Below the pieces are notes generated by a model. The model was not told the DNA's origin. It saw nothing but the letters and a program-made list of their open reading frames with translations, and made no database searches. Source: Atherix ibis (taxonomy: Eukaryota > Arthropoda > Insecta > Diptera > Athericidae). From it: 64,000 bases of DNA. The translations under genes and the position numbers were made by a program. Positions 11,131 to 23,900 of the stretch are shown here, one piece after another. The DNA lies in the NCBI GenBank assembly GCA_958298945.1, contig OY282609.1, forward strand, positions 67,800,220 to 67,864,219. The letters run 5' to 3'. Numbering within the stretch: position 1 is the first letter of the stretch; every line of letters begins with the position of its first letter.

Positions 11131-14100
11131 AATTTGAAAGTTTAGATTGGTTATAAACGAGAAATATTGTCACTGCAAAACGGAAATTTTTTTGTTAATA
11201 ACTGTTGTAATTTTCAACCATATTTAAAATACTATAGAATCTAGTGTATTTATAAAAATATGTTTGGATAGTTTTTAATTTAATGGCAACCATGAGCTGA
11301 CCTGCAGCGCGTATTATTGATGAGAGGACAGGTACTTTTCTAAAATTTTCCCATAGTACTGCGGTGGTCCAAATATCTATCGTACTTTTATATCTATCGT
11401 GAGGTACTATTATACGTATTCCAATTTGAAATTCATTTAAAGCATATTCGTAAAATTTCAAATGAATTTATGCACTTGCATACTATTAGTATCTAGATGA
11501 TTGCATATATTAGTGCACACGTACTCAGAATTTCTATTAAATTTGCATCCGCACATTTCGAACGTATGGGTTTGAATATTTTCTGATAATTTTGCGAATA
11601 ATTACGCCAAAAACTATACAATTCGAATGTGCATACTCACATCATACTCGTATATTCTCGTTTTTAGATTAGATCAGATACCAAATCGTGTATGCCTTTT
11701 GGAGCTTCGAGCGGAGCTAGAGGAGTCCACGTGATATTGCACTTGCCTCGTTTTCAGAGTGATTTCATTATGCATTTAATTTCAATGATTGTCATTGTAT
11801 ATTTGCTGATATGCCTTATATCTCTATGACCGACCGAATAGCATTTGAATTGATATATTTTGAGTATGGATAGGCGTGCATATAGAATTGCTGTAAAGAT
11901 AAATAAGTGCACGAGATTAGATACTGCACCACACAAGCTGAATAACTCAACATTGCTCCAACTTTGCTACTCTTTACCTTTAGTCCTATATGTCTACCTG
12001 TTTATTATAGTCTCTGTTATAATATTGTATATAATTTGCTTCTATCAACAATAAGTAATGTAATTTAGATATTTTGCGAAATTGCTATTTGAATTAGAAC
12101 ACAATCCATCCATCTCTGGTGCATGGTAGATTATTAATCGCATGTCGAAATTTCAACATAATCAGTTCAACGATCAATACTTTGAGGTCTGAGAGTGTGT
12201 GCGTATGTGCATCTGAAAGTTTGTGTTTGCTTTGGTGTATTTATATTGAAAGGAGAATTTCTAGGAAATTCGCAAATGGGATGGTCGTTCATAATTACAT
12301 GTGCATTTATCTAGGAGGTAATTCGTTATTCTAACCCAATAGTGACGTCCTAGGCTATTCTATGACTACATCATTATCCACCATCATCATAGCTCATTCT
12401 GACCGAATCCCAGCTTATCCTGTCATTCTGCATATATTCTATAACCAATAGTCTAGATGTGGCAACTGAAAACCCGGTTTGGTGCCTTCAAGTCGATTCG
12501 GTCAATTCGTTGTACACTTTGTAGACTTGTACACAAGTACCAAGAGTATCAAAATTTTTGGTACAATTACGAGTATTTCGGTATTATACTTAGCTAGCTG
12601 CACTAATTGTAGATTTGCTTTTGTCATTTCGTATGGAAGCCTCCACATGATGAGTATATATTGTATTTATCGACAGAAACGAACGAAAAACCGACCATGT
12701 TTATTGCGTAAATTTAAATGAATTCATACTCAAATAACCGAATGGCTATAATTCGGTGTGGTTGAACTTTTGTACGAGTTTGTCCAAAGGGAATAATGAA
12801 CAAAATTAATCATCATGATGAAGAAGACTGTCACAATAACGTTTGATGGTAAATAAATTCAAATATTGCATTAGAAAATGTTCAAATATGAGATGATAAT
12901 TTTTGGTCGTGGAAAATTTGTTATCCTCTAATGGCATCCTGGGAGTGTGCTTACTACGGAAAAATAGTCATTGCATATCTACTAGATTTCATTATCTATA
13001 CTCAAACGTATAAACTAGGTCGCTTTTAAAACAATTTTTCGAATAATATCAACAAATTTTTTCAATTTGAAGAATTTTCGCAAATTTTTAGTAATTTGAA
13101 AATTTTTCTCAAAATAATTTCACTCCTAACAACCATAAACTAATTTGCTTTATTGTATAGAGTTATTTGGTAAGTATTATTAAATACTTTCAATCAAGTC
13201 TGAAATTTAAGTGCTGTTTTTTTTTTAAAATTTGCATTGATTTTATTTTTCTATTAGGTATAAAATATTATGCACAATCCTTTTGTGGTATTTTTTTATG
13301 ACTTTTGTGCACATTTCGGACAGTTATTCAGCCATAATTTTTAAATGCTATAAAATTTAAGGATTGTCCGCATAATTATGATATTTCATAAATTCTTACA
13401 AAAATTCTCAACGATGTTTAATAACACTTTCTTGAAAGCTAATTAACATCATCAAATTTAGAAATTATAAGTATTGGGAAATTTTTAAACAATAAATACA
13501 AAATTTTCCATATTCTGTGGCTTCTGGTCCACGTATGGCCATACAATATATACGGGGCAAAAATGCACACCAGACAGTCAAATTTTGCAAATACAATAGC
13601 TTCTTCATAGGCCCTCGTAGATTTTTAGAGTCTCAAGTATGGAACTTTTGATTACTGACATATCCGCCAAGCAATAAATAAGCCTAACTGCTGAAGAAAA
13701 TTATGTTATATTCGGAAAATCAGCATTCAAAAGTTGAATTCTTCATTCAGTTGAACTTTATCTGGATGGAGATGTTAGTCCAAATACAAAAAGGCCACAC
13801 TTTCACTAACAGAAGAAATATTTTTAGTAGAGGGTGCCAGAGTCCTTAACATATCCACAATATATTGAATTTCTTCAAGTTTTTTCGCTGTATTTTTGTT
13901 ATGCTCCATTCTAATAACTTTGTTAAGAGTTAAGGCAATAAAGGATTCTCTTCTATTTTCAATAATAAAATCGATTTGGACATGTTTCCAACCTAAAACT
14001 TCGAACGACCTTGTGAAACTTCTCTTCATAAATAAATTAAATAATAAATACTCGTATGTCCTCAAAAAGAATTTTCGGTCAATATAATTTTATATATTTT

Positions 14101-17100
14101 ATATTATTAAGAAAATTACATGCATTTACCATGAAAATTCAATAGTATTAAGATATTATAGAAAATGGTATGCAAAAGAGAATTAGAAAAGGACATTATA
14201 ATATAACAAAAATAAAAGGATCCGAAAAATTAAGGTTCTAAAATCACTTTCAAACTTTTTTTCCAAAGCATTATCCTCTAAACATATGGAAGAAAAGATT
14301 TTAAATCATAAAGCTTAACCAAACGTAAATACACACTTTCATATATCAAAAATATGTATTTTTTTTTCATTTACTTTTCTTTGAGTTAATGTTGAGAGGG
14401 TGTAAGTTCGAATAAAAACATAAAAATGTAGACAAAAATTATTAAGAAAGTGTGGAAAAAACCTTAGTAAGAAGGAAGACAAATTTTTATAAAAGCACAT
14501 CATCAAATTCAATATTTGGCTTTCATGAACATAAAACAAAAATCTCATAAAAAATCCATAAAGAGAATATGTTGTGAAATGGACAATGTTGGCCAAAGGA
14601 AGAAGGAAGAAACTTCAAGACTCTTGCAGCACTCTATTATTGATAGTATGAGTACGTGGATGGGGGTCATCGTCATCATCATCAGGGTCATCATCATCAT
14701 CGTCGTCAATGATACAAGTACTCATATTAAAAGGAAAAACCTAGTAAATTGCCCTTTTTCAAATACAACAACAACAAAAAAAATCCTACCAGAAAAATTA
14801 TCCATACCTACAAACATAAATAAACAGACAATATTATAACTAAAATTGTGTACAAGTAGGGAAAAAAAATATACGTAAAATATAGAGAAACGATGTAAAG
14901 GACGATGATTCTGAATGAAACAGTGGTTGTGGTGGTTGGTTTTTTTTTTTGACTATAAGTTCGGTTGGTTATAGTGGTTCAGTTGGAATAAGTGAACCAT
15001 AATCATTTTTCCATTTTGGTTCAAGGGAAGAAGGTAAACCTCGAATAGTATGGAATACATCGCAATGCTACTACTTTGGGTATGGGTGGGTGCATATTAG
15101 TGGATGGTCACGGCAAAAAAATATCACCCACTATCATATTTGGGGAGTTTGTTTTTGTTGAAAACGAAAGAAATCAAAAATAAGGACATTGAAAAAAAAA
15201 GTACTTTTGTATATGAAAAAGACATTTTATTACCGATGAAAATGTGAGGCCATTTGTTTCAATTATATTTAATATATCTATGAGTGGTCATCTGGATGTT
15301 AGAGTGATATACGACAAAGCTTTCAAGGATCGTTCAATATAATAGATTTTTATCATTTATACACGTACGCACATATAGTATGGAGGGTGTATAAAATTTT
15401 TTTCGCTTACAAATAGTCCAATGCCTAAGATACAGAATGGAAAAATGTGGAAAAAGAATTTCTGACCATCAGCTAAATTATGTTATATGGACTAGGTTTA
15501 AATTGTAAGCTATACGATGATTCGAATGACATGAGTATAAACATAAACGGAAAAGGACATGAATATGTACTTGACTATTATGAAAAAGAAAATGGACAGA
15601 GTTTGGAATATCAACTTCAGAGAAATTGGAAAACTAAGTAGTCATCTGGAAGTGGATGGCAGATTTAATCGAACTATGACACTTCAAATAAGGATAACGA
15701 ATAAAGGATAATAATAATGATGATATAATGTCCACTTTCATTTTTTGTATCCTTCCGAATCTTAATAAAAAGTACACACACTTTATTGAACATCAACCAG
15801 ATAGACGACAACGATAAAGATTGCCTTCTTCATCTTTCACTTGATATATTTTGAAAAAAAAAAATCCAATTTTTAAATATTAAATTGGATATCAAAAATA
15901 TGATATACACGAAATCTATTAAGTCAACTTGAACATTTTATCGAGAGTGTTTTCAATATTTTTATCATTGCATAAACTATATTAAATGAAATTTTTTTTG
16001 TTCAAATGAACTTTCGATAGAGAATAACATAGATTTAAGCTAATATTTTGGAGCACTTTCAGTAAAAGAGGGTCTTCATCGAAGTAAAATACTAACAAAT
16101 TTTTTTATATATTTATCTTATTCATAACATTACAAAATAAAAGTGTTCATTTGAAATCGATAAAAAAAATAGAACTACTTGTAACTTGATGCCTTAGAGT
16201 AAGTGTGTCTATTGACCGTCCTTCGTTGGTATTAGAGCGCATTATCCAGAGGTCATTCTACTTAGGCCAAAGAAAAGCTAATGAAGGTGAAATCAAAGGC
16301 CAGAAAATCCTTCTTTAATGTTGATGTCCTTCAGTGGTATCCGTATCGCCTGTTAATGTTTTAGGTCATGGACAGAACGTATTGATTTTCGGTACTTAAC
16401 TTTACAAACTGTTTCCAAGTTACAAGAAATCTTTTCATGAATTCCAGACAATTGTTCTTTAATCATCCGCATATAAATTAACTATAAATATTCTCAAATT
16501 AGCAAAAGATACTTTTTGAAAGAAAAAGTTTGTTAACAGTACAGACTATACGAGTTTAAAGGCAATTGAAGCCATTTACTTGGAGACTAAAAAGAAGAGG
16601 AAACAATTTTCTTTTATTTTGTGTGAAAAATTCCATTCCAAACAAACAAAGGTGATTAGGTGAAAAAAAAATACTTTATTAAATTATGCATTTTCTAAAA
16701 TTATCGAAATAATTTCACATACAAAAAATAATCAACCCTTTAATGTTCATAAATATTTTGCCCATTCTAAATTTTTTGATTTTTTATAAATTTTTTATGT
16801 GTTTAATTTTGTTTTTTTTGCCTTTATAAAAGGATCGAGAATTAAATTCTCTAAAGATGACAAGAAGGATTTACGAAGACTTGAAAGAAAACAACAGAAC
16901 ACTTTAAATGGTCATAAATTTTGTTGGTAAAAAATCATCCAAGTTTAAGAGTTTAGCGACAGTCAGTTGCCGGGTATGCACACTTAAAGAATTCCGCCAA
17001 ACGTTCTAGATAGTTTTGTTTTATTTGAACAAACAGTGGCAATATAAATTGGTGACACTTTGATTTATAATATCACGTCATCGAAATATTCCTTTACATA

Positions 17101-17550
17101 TCATCTTGTTGGTCACATTCTGTAAATTCGAATCATTTTAACAAACGATTGCCTTCGATATGATTGGACTTGGTGAATTTGATTTTACGCAGATGCATAA
17201 AAGTTGATGGGGTACAGTAGTCGAAATATGGGGAATAAGGGAAATATTATCGAAATTTTATTTTCAGTATTAGTCCGCAATAATCTGTAAGGAATTAAAG
17301 AATTCTACCGAATATTTCAGAAATTGGAAAAAAGATTGAATGAATATTTTGAAAGAGCTTTTGTATACAAAGCAAAAATATACAATTCAGAAAAAAAAGA
17401 AGTAACCAGATTCGAAGACAATCCTGGGAAGATGTCACCTTTGTGTACACAATTTAAGGACTTTTAATTTTAAAAAATTACCAATATATTTTGAAGACAA
17501 TTTTTTTTATCAAAACAAATATCTGAATTTTGCAGGAAAAAATTCTCATT
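11131..17550. other. non-coding A+T-rich DNA
   Basis: No gene was recognised. It holds an (ATC)n-rich microsatellite at about 14665-14710, many homopolymer A and T runs, and a minus-strand frame of 96 codons (13775-14065) that matches nothing I know and is within chance length. Confidence 0.55.
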
Positions 17551-17630
17551 TAATAAAAGTTTTCAGTAAAAATTTGCAATAAAAATGTTCAGCAAAAATT
17601 TTCAGTAAATATTTTCAGCAAATACTTTTT
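17551..17630. repeat. small CAGTAAAAATTT array
   Basis: Five imperfect units of TTTTCAGTAAAAATT or TTCAGCAAAAATTTT occur in the same orientation as the 56.77-59.03 kb block. Confidence 0.75.
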
Positions 17631-17890
17631 ATGTTATATATTCATAAGAGGTTTTTGGAGTGAACGAACTATTCAGCAAGAATAATTTGTCTTAATAAAA
17701 CTGTAACTTCTTAACTTATCATTATAATAGTTTCTATTATCTTTTTCAAATCTTTAACTTAGACAGTCAAATAGCTCTTATGTCAATTTAGTTTGGAGCA
17801 GAGCTCTTTCCTAAACTATTATAATAAAAGTATTCTGTAGAGGCCACACGATGTGTGATATAAAAGTAACGCGGCAAAGAGTGTACATGA

Positions 17891-17905
17891 GTACCTCCTA
17901 GACGT
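17891..17905. repeat. target-site duplication, left copy, of the R1/LOA-type LINE
   Basis: GTACCTCCTAGACGT occurs here and again at 20438-20452, directly after the A-tail of the LINE. The match is perfect over 15 bp (16 if a tail A is counted). The final T may also belong to the element, since the second copy of the duplicated segment begins with the same T. Confidence 0.93.
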
Positions 17906-18582
17906 CTCAGAAACGAGATTGTTGGAAGGAACTCTGCGCGGAAGTTGACCGGGACCCGTGGGGCAGACTGTATAAGACGGTCATGCATAGGATTAAGAGC
18001 CTACCCGCAACAAAACCAACCTGTCCCGACATGCTGCATAGAATAGTAGAACATATGTTCCCGGAGAAACCAGAACTCCCCGACTACCACCCGGAGGATG
18101 AAGAAGTGGAAATTCCCGGAGTGACTATGGAAGAACTCACACGGGCCTGCACTAGATTATAGAATGGCAAGGCACCAGGACCAAGCGGCATACCCAACAT
18201 CGCACTGAAGAGTGCAATTGCCGCAGACATGATGATAAGCATCTCTCAGAAACGAGATTGTTGGAAGGAACTCTGCGCGGAAGTTGACCGGGACCCGTGG
18301 GGCAGACTGTATAAGACGGTCATGCATAGGATTAAGAGCCTACCCGCAACAAAACCAACCTGTCCCGACATGCTGCATAGAATAGTAGAACATATGTTCC
18401 CGGAGAAACCAGAACTCCCCGACTACCACCCGGAGGATGAAGAAGTGGAAATTCCCGGAGTGACCATGGAAGAACTCACACGGGCCTGCACTAGATTATA
18501 GAATGGCAAGGCACCAGGACCAAGCGGCATACCCAACATCGCACTGAAGAGTGCAATTGCCGCAGACATGATGATAAGCATG
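17905..18582 (+). repeat. 339-bp head-to-tail duplication inside the LINE
   Basis: 17905-18242 and 18244-18581 are identical except for one base (GTGACTATGG against GTGACCATGG). The period is 339 bp, or 113 codons, so the reading frame is kept across the junction (AADMMIS joined to ISQKRDCW). The left copy starts exactly at the 5' junction of the insertion, and both copies carry the same TAG. Confidence 0.95.
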
Positions 18583-20233
18583 TACGACGCCTGCCTGCGG
18601 CAAGGCGTATTTCCGACTCGATGGAAGCAACAAAGATTGGTTCTTATCCCAAAAGGGAAGAAACCACGGGGCAACCCAGCATCCTATCGTCCACTCTACA
18701 TGCTGGATTCGGACGGGAAGAACTTGGAGCGGACAGTGGCCGACAGATTGGAGCAATACATCGATTCTCAACTTTCCGAATTCCAATTCGGATTCAGGAA
18801 GGGGAGATCGACCATCGGCGCGTTGGAACTCGTCACGAACATCGCAAAGGAAGCCATCTCAGGAAAGAGATGGAAAGACGGTTCCAAAAAGTATTGCCTC
18901 ATTGTCACCCTGGACATCAAGAATGCGTTTAACTCGGCCCGCTGGGACCGAGTCTTGGAGGCACTTGAGAATGGGGGTGCCCTACTACCTACGGAAGATG
19001 GTCAGATCATACTTCAGTGACCGACTACTACACTACGAGACGGAGGATGGACCAGCGGAGTATAGGGTCACGGGAGGGATACCTCAGGGCTCTGTCCTGG
19101 CGCCACTCTTGTGGAACGTCATGTACGACGGCCTTTTACATCTGGAATTACCGCCGCATCCAACACTCGTGGCTACCGCGGACGACGTAGCGGTTGTCCT
19201 TGTAGTCAAACACCTGGAGGAACTAAAAGCCGCATTCTTCACCACCATCCGGAGGATAAGACAGTGGATGACATCGGCAGACCTTTTTTTGGCGGAAAAT
19301 AAGACCGTGGCACTCCTTGTGAGTAGCCGGAAGAAAATGGAGACCATTACCATAAGACTAGGCGACCACGTCATCCAGTTGCTACCCTACATCCGGTATC
19401 TAGGAGTGGTCTTGGATGCCAGACTCAACTACAAGAAGCATATCTCCAGCGTCAGCAGAAAGGCATCAGGAGTACAGGGCGCGCTTTCGCGGATAATGAC
19501 CAATATCGGAGGCCCCAGGCAAATCCGAAGGCGACTACTGGCAACTGTTGTTACCTCCGTCCTGCTATACGGAGCACCAGTGTGGGCGAAATCGCTAGAG
19601 TTAACAACATACCGCAAGACAATGTCATCAGTCCAGCGGCTCTCAGCGATCAGAGTTGTGTCAGCATACCGAACGGTATCACACGATGCGGTCAACGTCG
19701 TGGCATCATGCCCACTCATCGACATCCTGGCAGGAGAGCGTGAACGCCCAAATCGTAGGAAGACAGAAAAGCGGCGAAAGGTCCTCTGTGAAGAGGAGAG
19801 ATCCGAGAGTCTTCGCCTCTGGCAAGAGAGATGGGACAGCTCGACGAAGGGTCGGTAGACTCATCGGCTGGTCCCAGGTGTCACCAAATGGGTCACTCGC
19901 GTGCACGGAAAAGTCGGGTATTACATTACCCAACTCTTGACTGGGCATGGATGCTTTCGGGCATACTTGCACAGATTCAAGAGAACAGACTCGCCAAACT
20001 GTCATCACTGCCGCGATGCGATTGAAGATGCAGAACACGTGTTCTTCCAATGCCCCTTCTACGAGGGAATACGGGCAGATCTGGAGAAAAATCTGGACCG
20101 TTCCATCAGTCCAGAAAATATAGTGGAGTGCATGCTGAAGAGCCAATCGGCTTGGAACAGAGTTGCAGAGTACGCGGAATCTTTAATCAAGGATCTTCAC
20201 ACCACGTACGGAATAGGCCGCGAGGCGTCATAA
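17905..20233 (+). pseudogene. reverse transcriptase ORF of the LINE, broken
   Basis: Reading starts in frame 1 (SQKRDCWKELCAEVDRDPWG). It passes TCPDMLHRIVEHMFP, the RT entry word NGKAPGPSGIPN and the active-site word LDIKNAFN. It then shifts to frame 2 near 18970, where one extra A after GAG fits, for MGVPYYLRKMVRSYFSDR, GGIPQGSVLAPLLWN and the ADD catalytic pair (GAC GAC, 19181-19186). The C-terminal domain carries CHHCRDAIEDAEHVFFQC and ends at TAA 20231-20233. Other lesions are TAG just before NGKAPGP (18499-18501, and the same codon at 18160-18162 in the duplicate) and TAG at 19856-19858, where TGG (Trp) fits the context KGR-W-TH. The canonical YADD reads TADD. The protein would have copied element RNA at a nicked chromosomal target; this copy cannot. 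Confidence 0.92.
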
Positions 20234-20437
20234 TATCGGGATAGCAATAATATCAAATAAGAACGCCCCGGCGAAGTAGTATTTACATAGAGTGCCGCCG
20301 GGGAACCATCGTTCCGGGAGCAAGGGTAGAGGTACAGGTTAGGTTTTAGCGAGGTAAAAATCCCGCATAACTCGTCTGGCAGGTAGAAGGTCTTCCAGGC
20401 GAGAACCTGTACCTCATTAATCTAAACATAAAAAAAA
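17906..20437 (+). mobile_element. 5'-truncated R1/LOA-type non-LTR retrotransposon
   Basis: A G+C-richer insert of about 2.5 kb is bounded by a 15-bp target duplication. It holds, in order, the segment upstream of the reverse transcriptase, the reverse transcriptase, a C-terminal Cys/His domain, a structured 3' untranslated region and a tail of eight A. The endonuclease and any ORF1 are absent, as expected when target-primed reverse transcription stops early. The first 339 bp are present twice in tandem. The insert is flanked on the right by a mariner remnant. Clade placement rests on the words CPDMLHRIVEHMFP, LDIKNAFNSARW and YDGLLHLELP, which are typical of R1/LOA-type elements of insects. 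Confidence 0.93.
20266..20415 (+). other. structured 3' untranslated region of the LINE
   Basis: Two perfect inverted repeats follow the stop codon. CCCCGGCG (20266-20273) pairs with CGCCGGGG (20296-20303), and GAGGTACAGGTT (20329-20340) pairs with AACCTGTACCTC (20404-20415). The second stem ends about 22 bp before the A-tail. Such hairpins near the 3' end are known to be read by the reverse transcriptase in some LINEs; that role here is inferred. Confidence 0.6.
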
Positions 20438-20452
20438 GTACCTCCTAGACGT
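20438..20452. repeat. target-site duplication, right copy, of the R1/LOA-type LINE
   Basis: GTACCTCCTAGACGT directly follows the A-tail and matches 17891-17905 exactly. Confidence 0.93.
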
Positions 20453-20950
20453 GCAGTACAAGTTTTATGTTACAAAAAATGGGACAGTGAAATTTGAAGC
20501 AAGGGATGTACAAGGCAAGTTTGACATGCGAAAAGTGCCAACAATCATATGGGAATATAATATTGAGGCAATAAAGAAGTCCTTGATACGCTCAGAAAAA
20601 GGGTGCTTTGCGTTTGATCGAACATTGCATAATATTGGACGGTTTAGCATGACAAACACCATCTCTCCCACGGTCATCTCCATCAAAGAGTTTTCATTGG
20701 AAAAAGGGGTTCCTCTTGTTTTCCAGCCTTCCTATTCACCTAATAACAGTCTATGTGACTTTATTTTGTCCCCAAAGTCAAAAACCACTTGAAAGGAATA
20801 CCAGTTTGGTGCTGGCGATAATAACGAAAGGAGCGTAACCGAGACCACAGCTACGAAGAGTAGAAACAGCACATCCGCCCTTGCCGAGAAGAACTACTGG
20901 AAAGGTGATAACATTTATGTATAAGAATAAAATAAAATTATTGCAACAAA
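20453..20950 (+). pseudogene. decayed mariner transposase, beside the LINE insertion
   Basis: A heavily degraded frame retains NIEAIKK (about 20560), then FSLEKGVPLVFQPSYSPNNS LCDFIL (about 20690-20770), corresponding to the mariner region before and around the third catalytic aspartate (CD retained). In the neighbouring frame it retains KNHLKG, then WKGDNIYV (about 20895-20920), which corresponds to the usual C-terminus (FEGDNI). The 5' part is unrecognisable. The LINE target duplication GTACCTCCTAGACGT abuts its left edge, so the LINE probably entered this older element. Inverted ends could not be assigned. Confidence 0.6.
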
Positions 20951-23900
20951 ATCAGTCCCATTACTTTTCTACTACTGCTCTTATTTTCTGCGTTGAGCAT
21001 ATTTTTCCTTTATTTATTTCCAGTAAAAAAATTTGTAGTAAAGAATAAAATTGCTTCGTTAGCGTATTAGCTTGGTAAATGGTTTTTGTTCCCAATCTTT
21101 TTATGGAAAATCTAGCCGTTCAGTCAATGACGATCATCTACAAGTACGTGTCCACTAAATCTGCTTTAAACATGTTTACTTTCAGATTTTTTTTCAATTA
21201 TTTTTTTTCATATTTACTAATAATCATCTAAATATTATTCTTAATAAAATATTTCCGATGCATAAGTTTTGGATATTATCCAATCTGTCACCTTTCTTCA
21301 GTTTTCCTAAACTTTTAAACTTCAAAAGCACTTTTAATTTTTTATTTTGTATGGATAAAAATTGAAATCAATTCAGTTACTGATATGCAATTAATAATTA
21401 GAGACTCATTATGTTGCAATTAATGCAAATGGTACAAGTATGCATGTTTTTTTGTTATTGATTGTTAATTAGAGTATCACTAGCCATATTGGGAAGGATC
21501 TCATTATGTGCGAATGACAGGTGTTGATACTTGAATAAATCGAAACTGGTAATTAAAAATGTGTTTTATGGATAAAATTATAGTTAAAAAAATATTGAAT
21601 GATTGACATAAATGCATTTTCTCATTATGGCTGGATGGATAGATAGACGGCCGGATTGGATATCCAAATGTGGGGCGGTTTAACAATTTGCTCTGCATAC
21701 TAACTAACTAAAAATGTTATGAAAATTGTGAATGCAGATGTGCAATTTTACTATGAATAGCAGAAATCTCATTTCAATTACGGAGTTTGATATTTTCTTG
21801 AATTGACGTTTTTCGATTGGAATGATTCTTTATATGAATTTATATTCTTTTAAGGTGCTCGTATAGTATAACTTAAGGGGGAGCTTGCTGTGAGCTATAA
21901 ATTTAATTGCAATCAAATGAATGTGAATGGAAACATTCATAATAAAATGGTGAAATCTAGAAGAATGATTGAAGATCCATTTTTATATAAATGACAGATT
22001 TTAACCGACACATTAACTATGCCAAGATCTAATAAAATTTTCACATTAAAAAATATTTAATTATTTAATTAATTTTGAAATAAAAAATTTTGATTTAAAA
22101 AAAATAGCAATGAAAATAATCTGATTCCAAATATAATTGTACTAAAAAATTTTACTTTTGTAAAATTGTTTTTTTATTTAAAATTTTCAATAAAAAATTA
22201 TTACTTTGGTTGCATAAATTTTTATTTATTCTTTCTTTTTTTATATAAAAATTTTGAATTTTTCAAAATTTCCAGTCAATTACATAAACATTGCATAAAT
22301 GAATGTAAATTTATTTTAATGTTTGAAAACAATTCGAAAGATTTTATGTTTGGCGCCAATTAAAATATACACTCTTTGGTATCAGTTGAGGCAAAAAAAG
22401 TTATTACCAAAAGCAAAAAAAATATTCTGGAAAATAAAAATTTAAAAGTATACAAAAATATATATTTTTTTTTCCAAATGGAATTTCCGAAAATTTCAGT
22501 ATTTTCTCTTTAACTTATTTAAACTTTATTCTTTTACTAAAATATTCAATGTGTTTTTAAACGAAATTATTTTGAAATTTTCCTCAAAAATTTTTTTTTT
22601 AATCTTTGGTAATTTTTATCTGAAAGCATATTTTTTTATCAACTATAAATATTTTCTATAAACTCAAAGAAAATCAATATTTACTAAATAATATTGCATA
22701 AATAAATACTTAATAGAGAGACGTCCATTTTGTTTCCTTTTAAATCTTTTGAGAAATAATAACAAATAAAAACTATGAAATAATAAAGAAGAGAAACTAT
22801 GCGCTAGCAACAATGTTTATAAACAAGTCTTACTAATCGGTGCTATACTGTGAATGTAAGGCAGAGAATAAAGCTGTGACTAGGCTTCGAAATTTTGTGG
22901 CGTAGTGGTTTCTGCTATTTTTTTTTCAAAATTACGAGTACTTCTGATGTTGATGCGCAATTACAATCGATTTTATCGATCAATATTACAAATTTAATGA
23001 TATTTTCCATAAAATTTAGAATTTTTTCTTCATTACCATCTATTTACTTAAATATTTGCAGACTCACCCGCCTATTTACATATTAAACTTTATGTGAAAA
23101 AAATATAATCTCAAATAATTTCAAGTTATTTATTATGCATTAAAAGAATTTTTTTTACTATACTTTGTCGGTATATAAATTTTGAATAAACCTTTTATTT
23201 TTATTTATAGAAACATTTCCGAAATAAAGTAAATTTATTGGAACTAATAAAATTATCTGAAACTATGTTCCCTATAAAAATAATTGCATATAAATTTAAT
23301 AAATTTAGAAAACAGTTTCCAAATTAAACATTCTGGAATAATTTATCGCAAAAATTTCCAGTTAAAAATTTTCAAACAAAATGTTAAGAATTTTCGGTAA
23401 AAAATTTTAAGCACAAATGTTAAGAAAAATTGTTTTCTTCAAACATTTTTTGGTAATTTTATTTTATGAATTTTTAATGCCTTGAAATTATTATTAGAAT
23501 TCAAGCTTACATATGCAAATCAATCATATTTTAGTATTTTTTAACAAAATTCAAAATAGTAAAGTTTAAAGAATTTTGACTATATGCTAGAAAAATAACA
23601 ATCACCCTCTCTAAATATTTCTTTGTTTGCACTTTCTGTTTAAAATTATATGAAGCTTATTTTAAGACATTAAATGCTCCTAGCATATTTTAATGGAAAG
23701 TATAACTTTTCATAAAATAAAGAAGAAAATACTCTATACTAATTAATAAAGGTTGATAGACTTGTACTTAATAAAAAAAACATATTTATCTATTTTGAAT
23801 ACGTCAAAAAAGAAATATTAAATAAAAGAGAAATTGCGATCCCCTAACATTGAAAATTTATATATGGGCGACTTAAATTGAAGCTGTGAGCAATGGAAAT

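Noticed and set aside
11195..11461. 88-codon minus-strand frame containing IDIWTTAVLWENFRKVPVLS
   Set aside because: It looked briefly like coding sequence, but there is no family match, no clear splice borders, and the C-terminal third is plain A+T-rich translation.
13775..14065. 96-codon minus-strand frame
   Set aside because: A few frames of this length are expected by chance in 64 kb of this composition; no recognised motif or splice context.
18496..20146. Long minus-strand frames across the LINE
   Set aside because: Antisense of the G+C-richer reverse-transcriptase gene, where stops are rarer on both strands.
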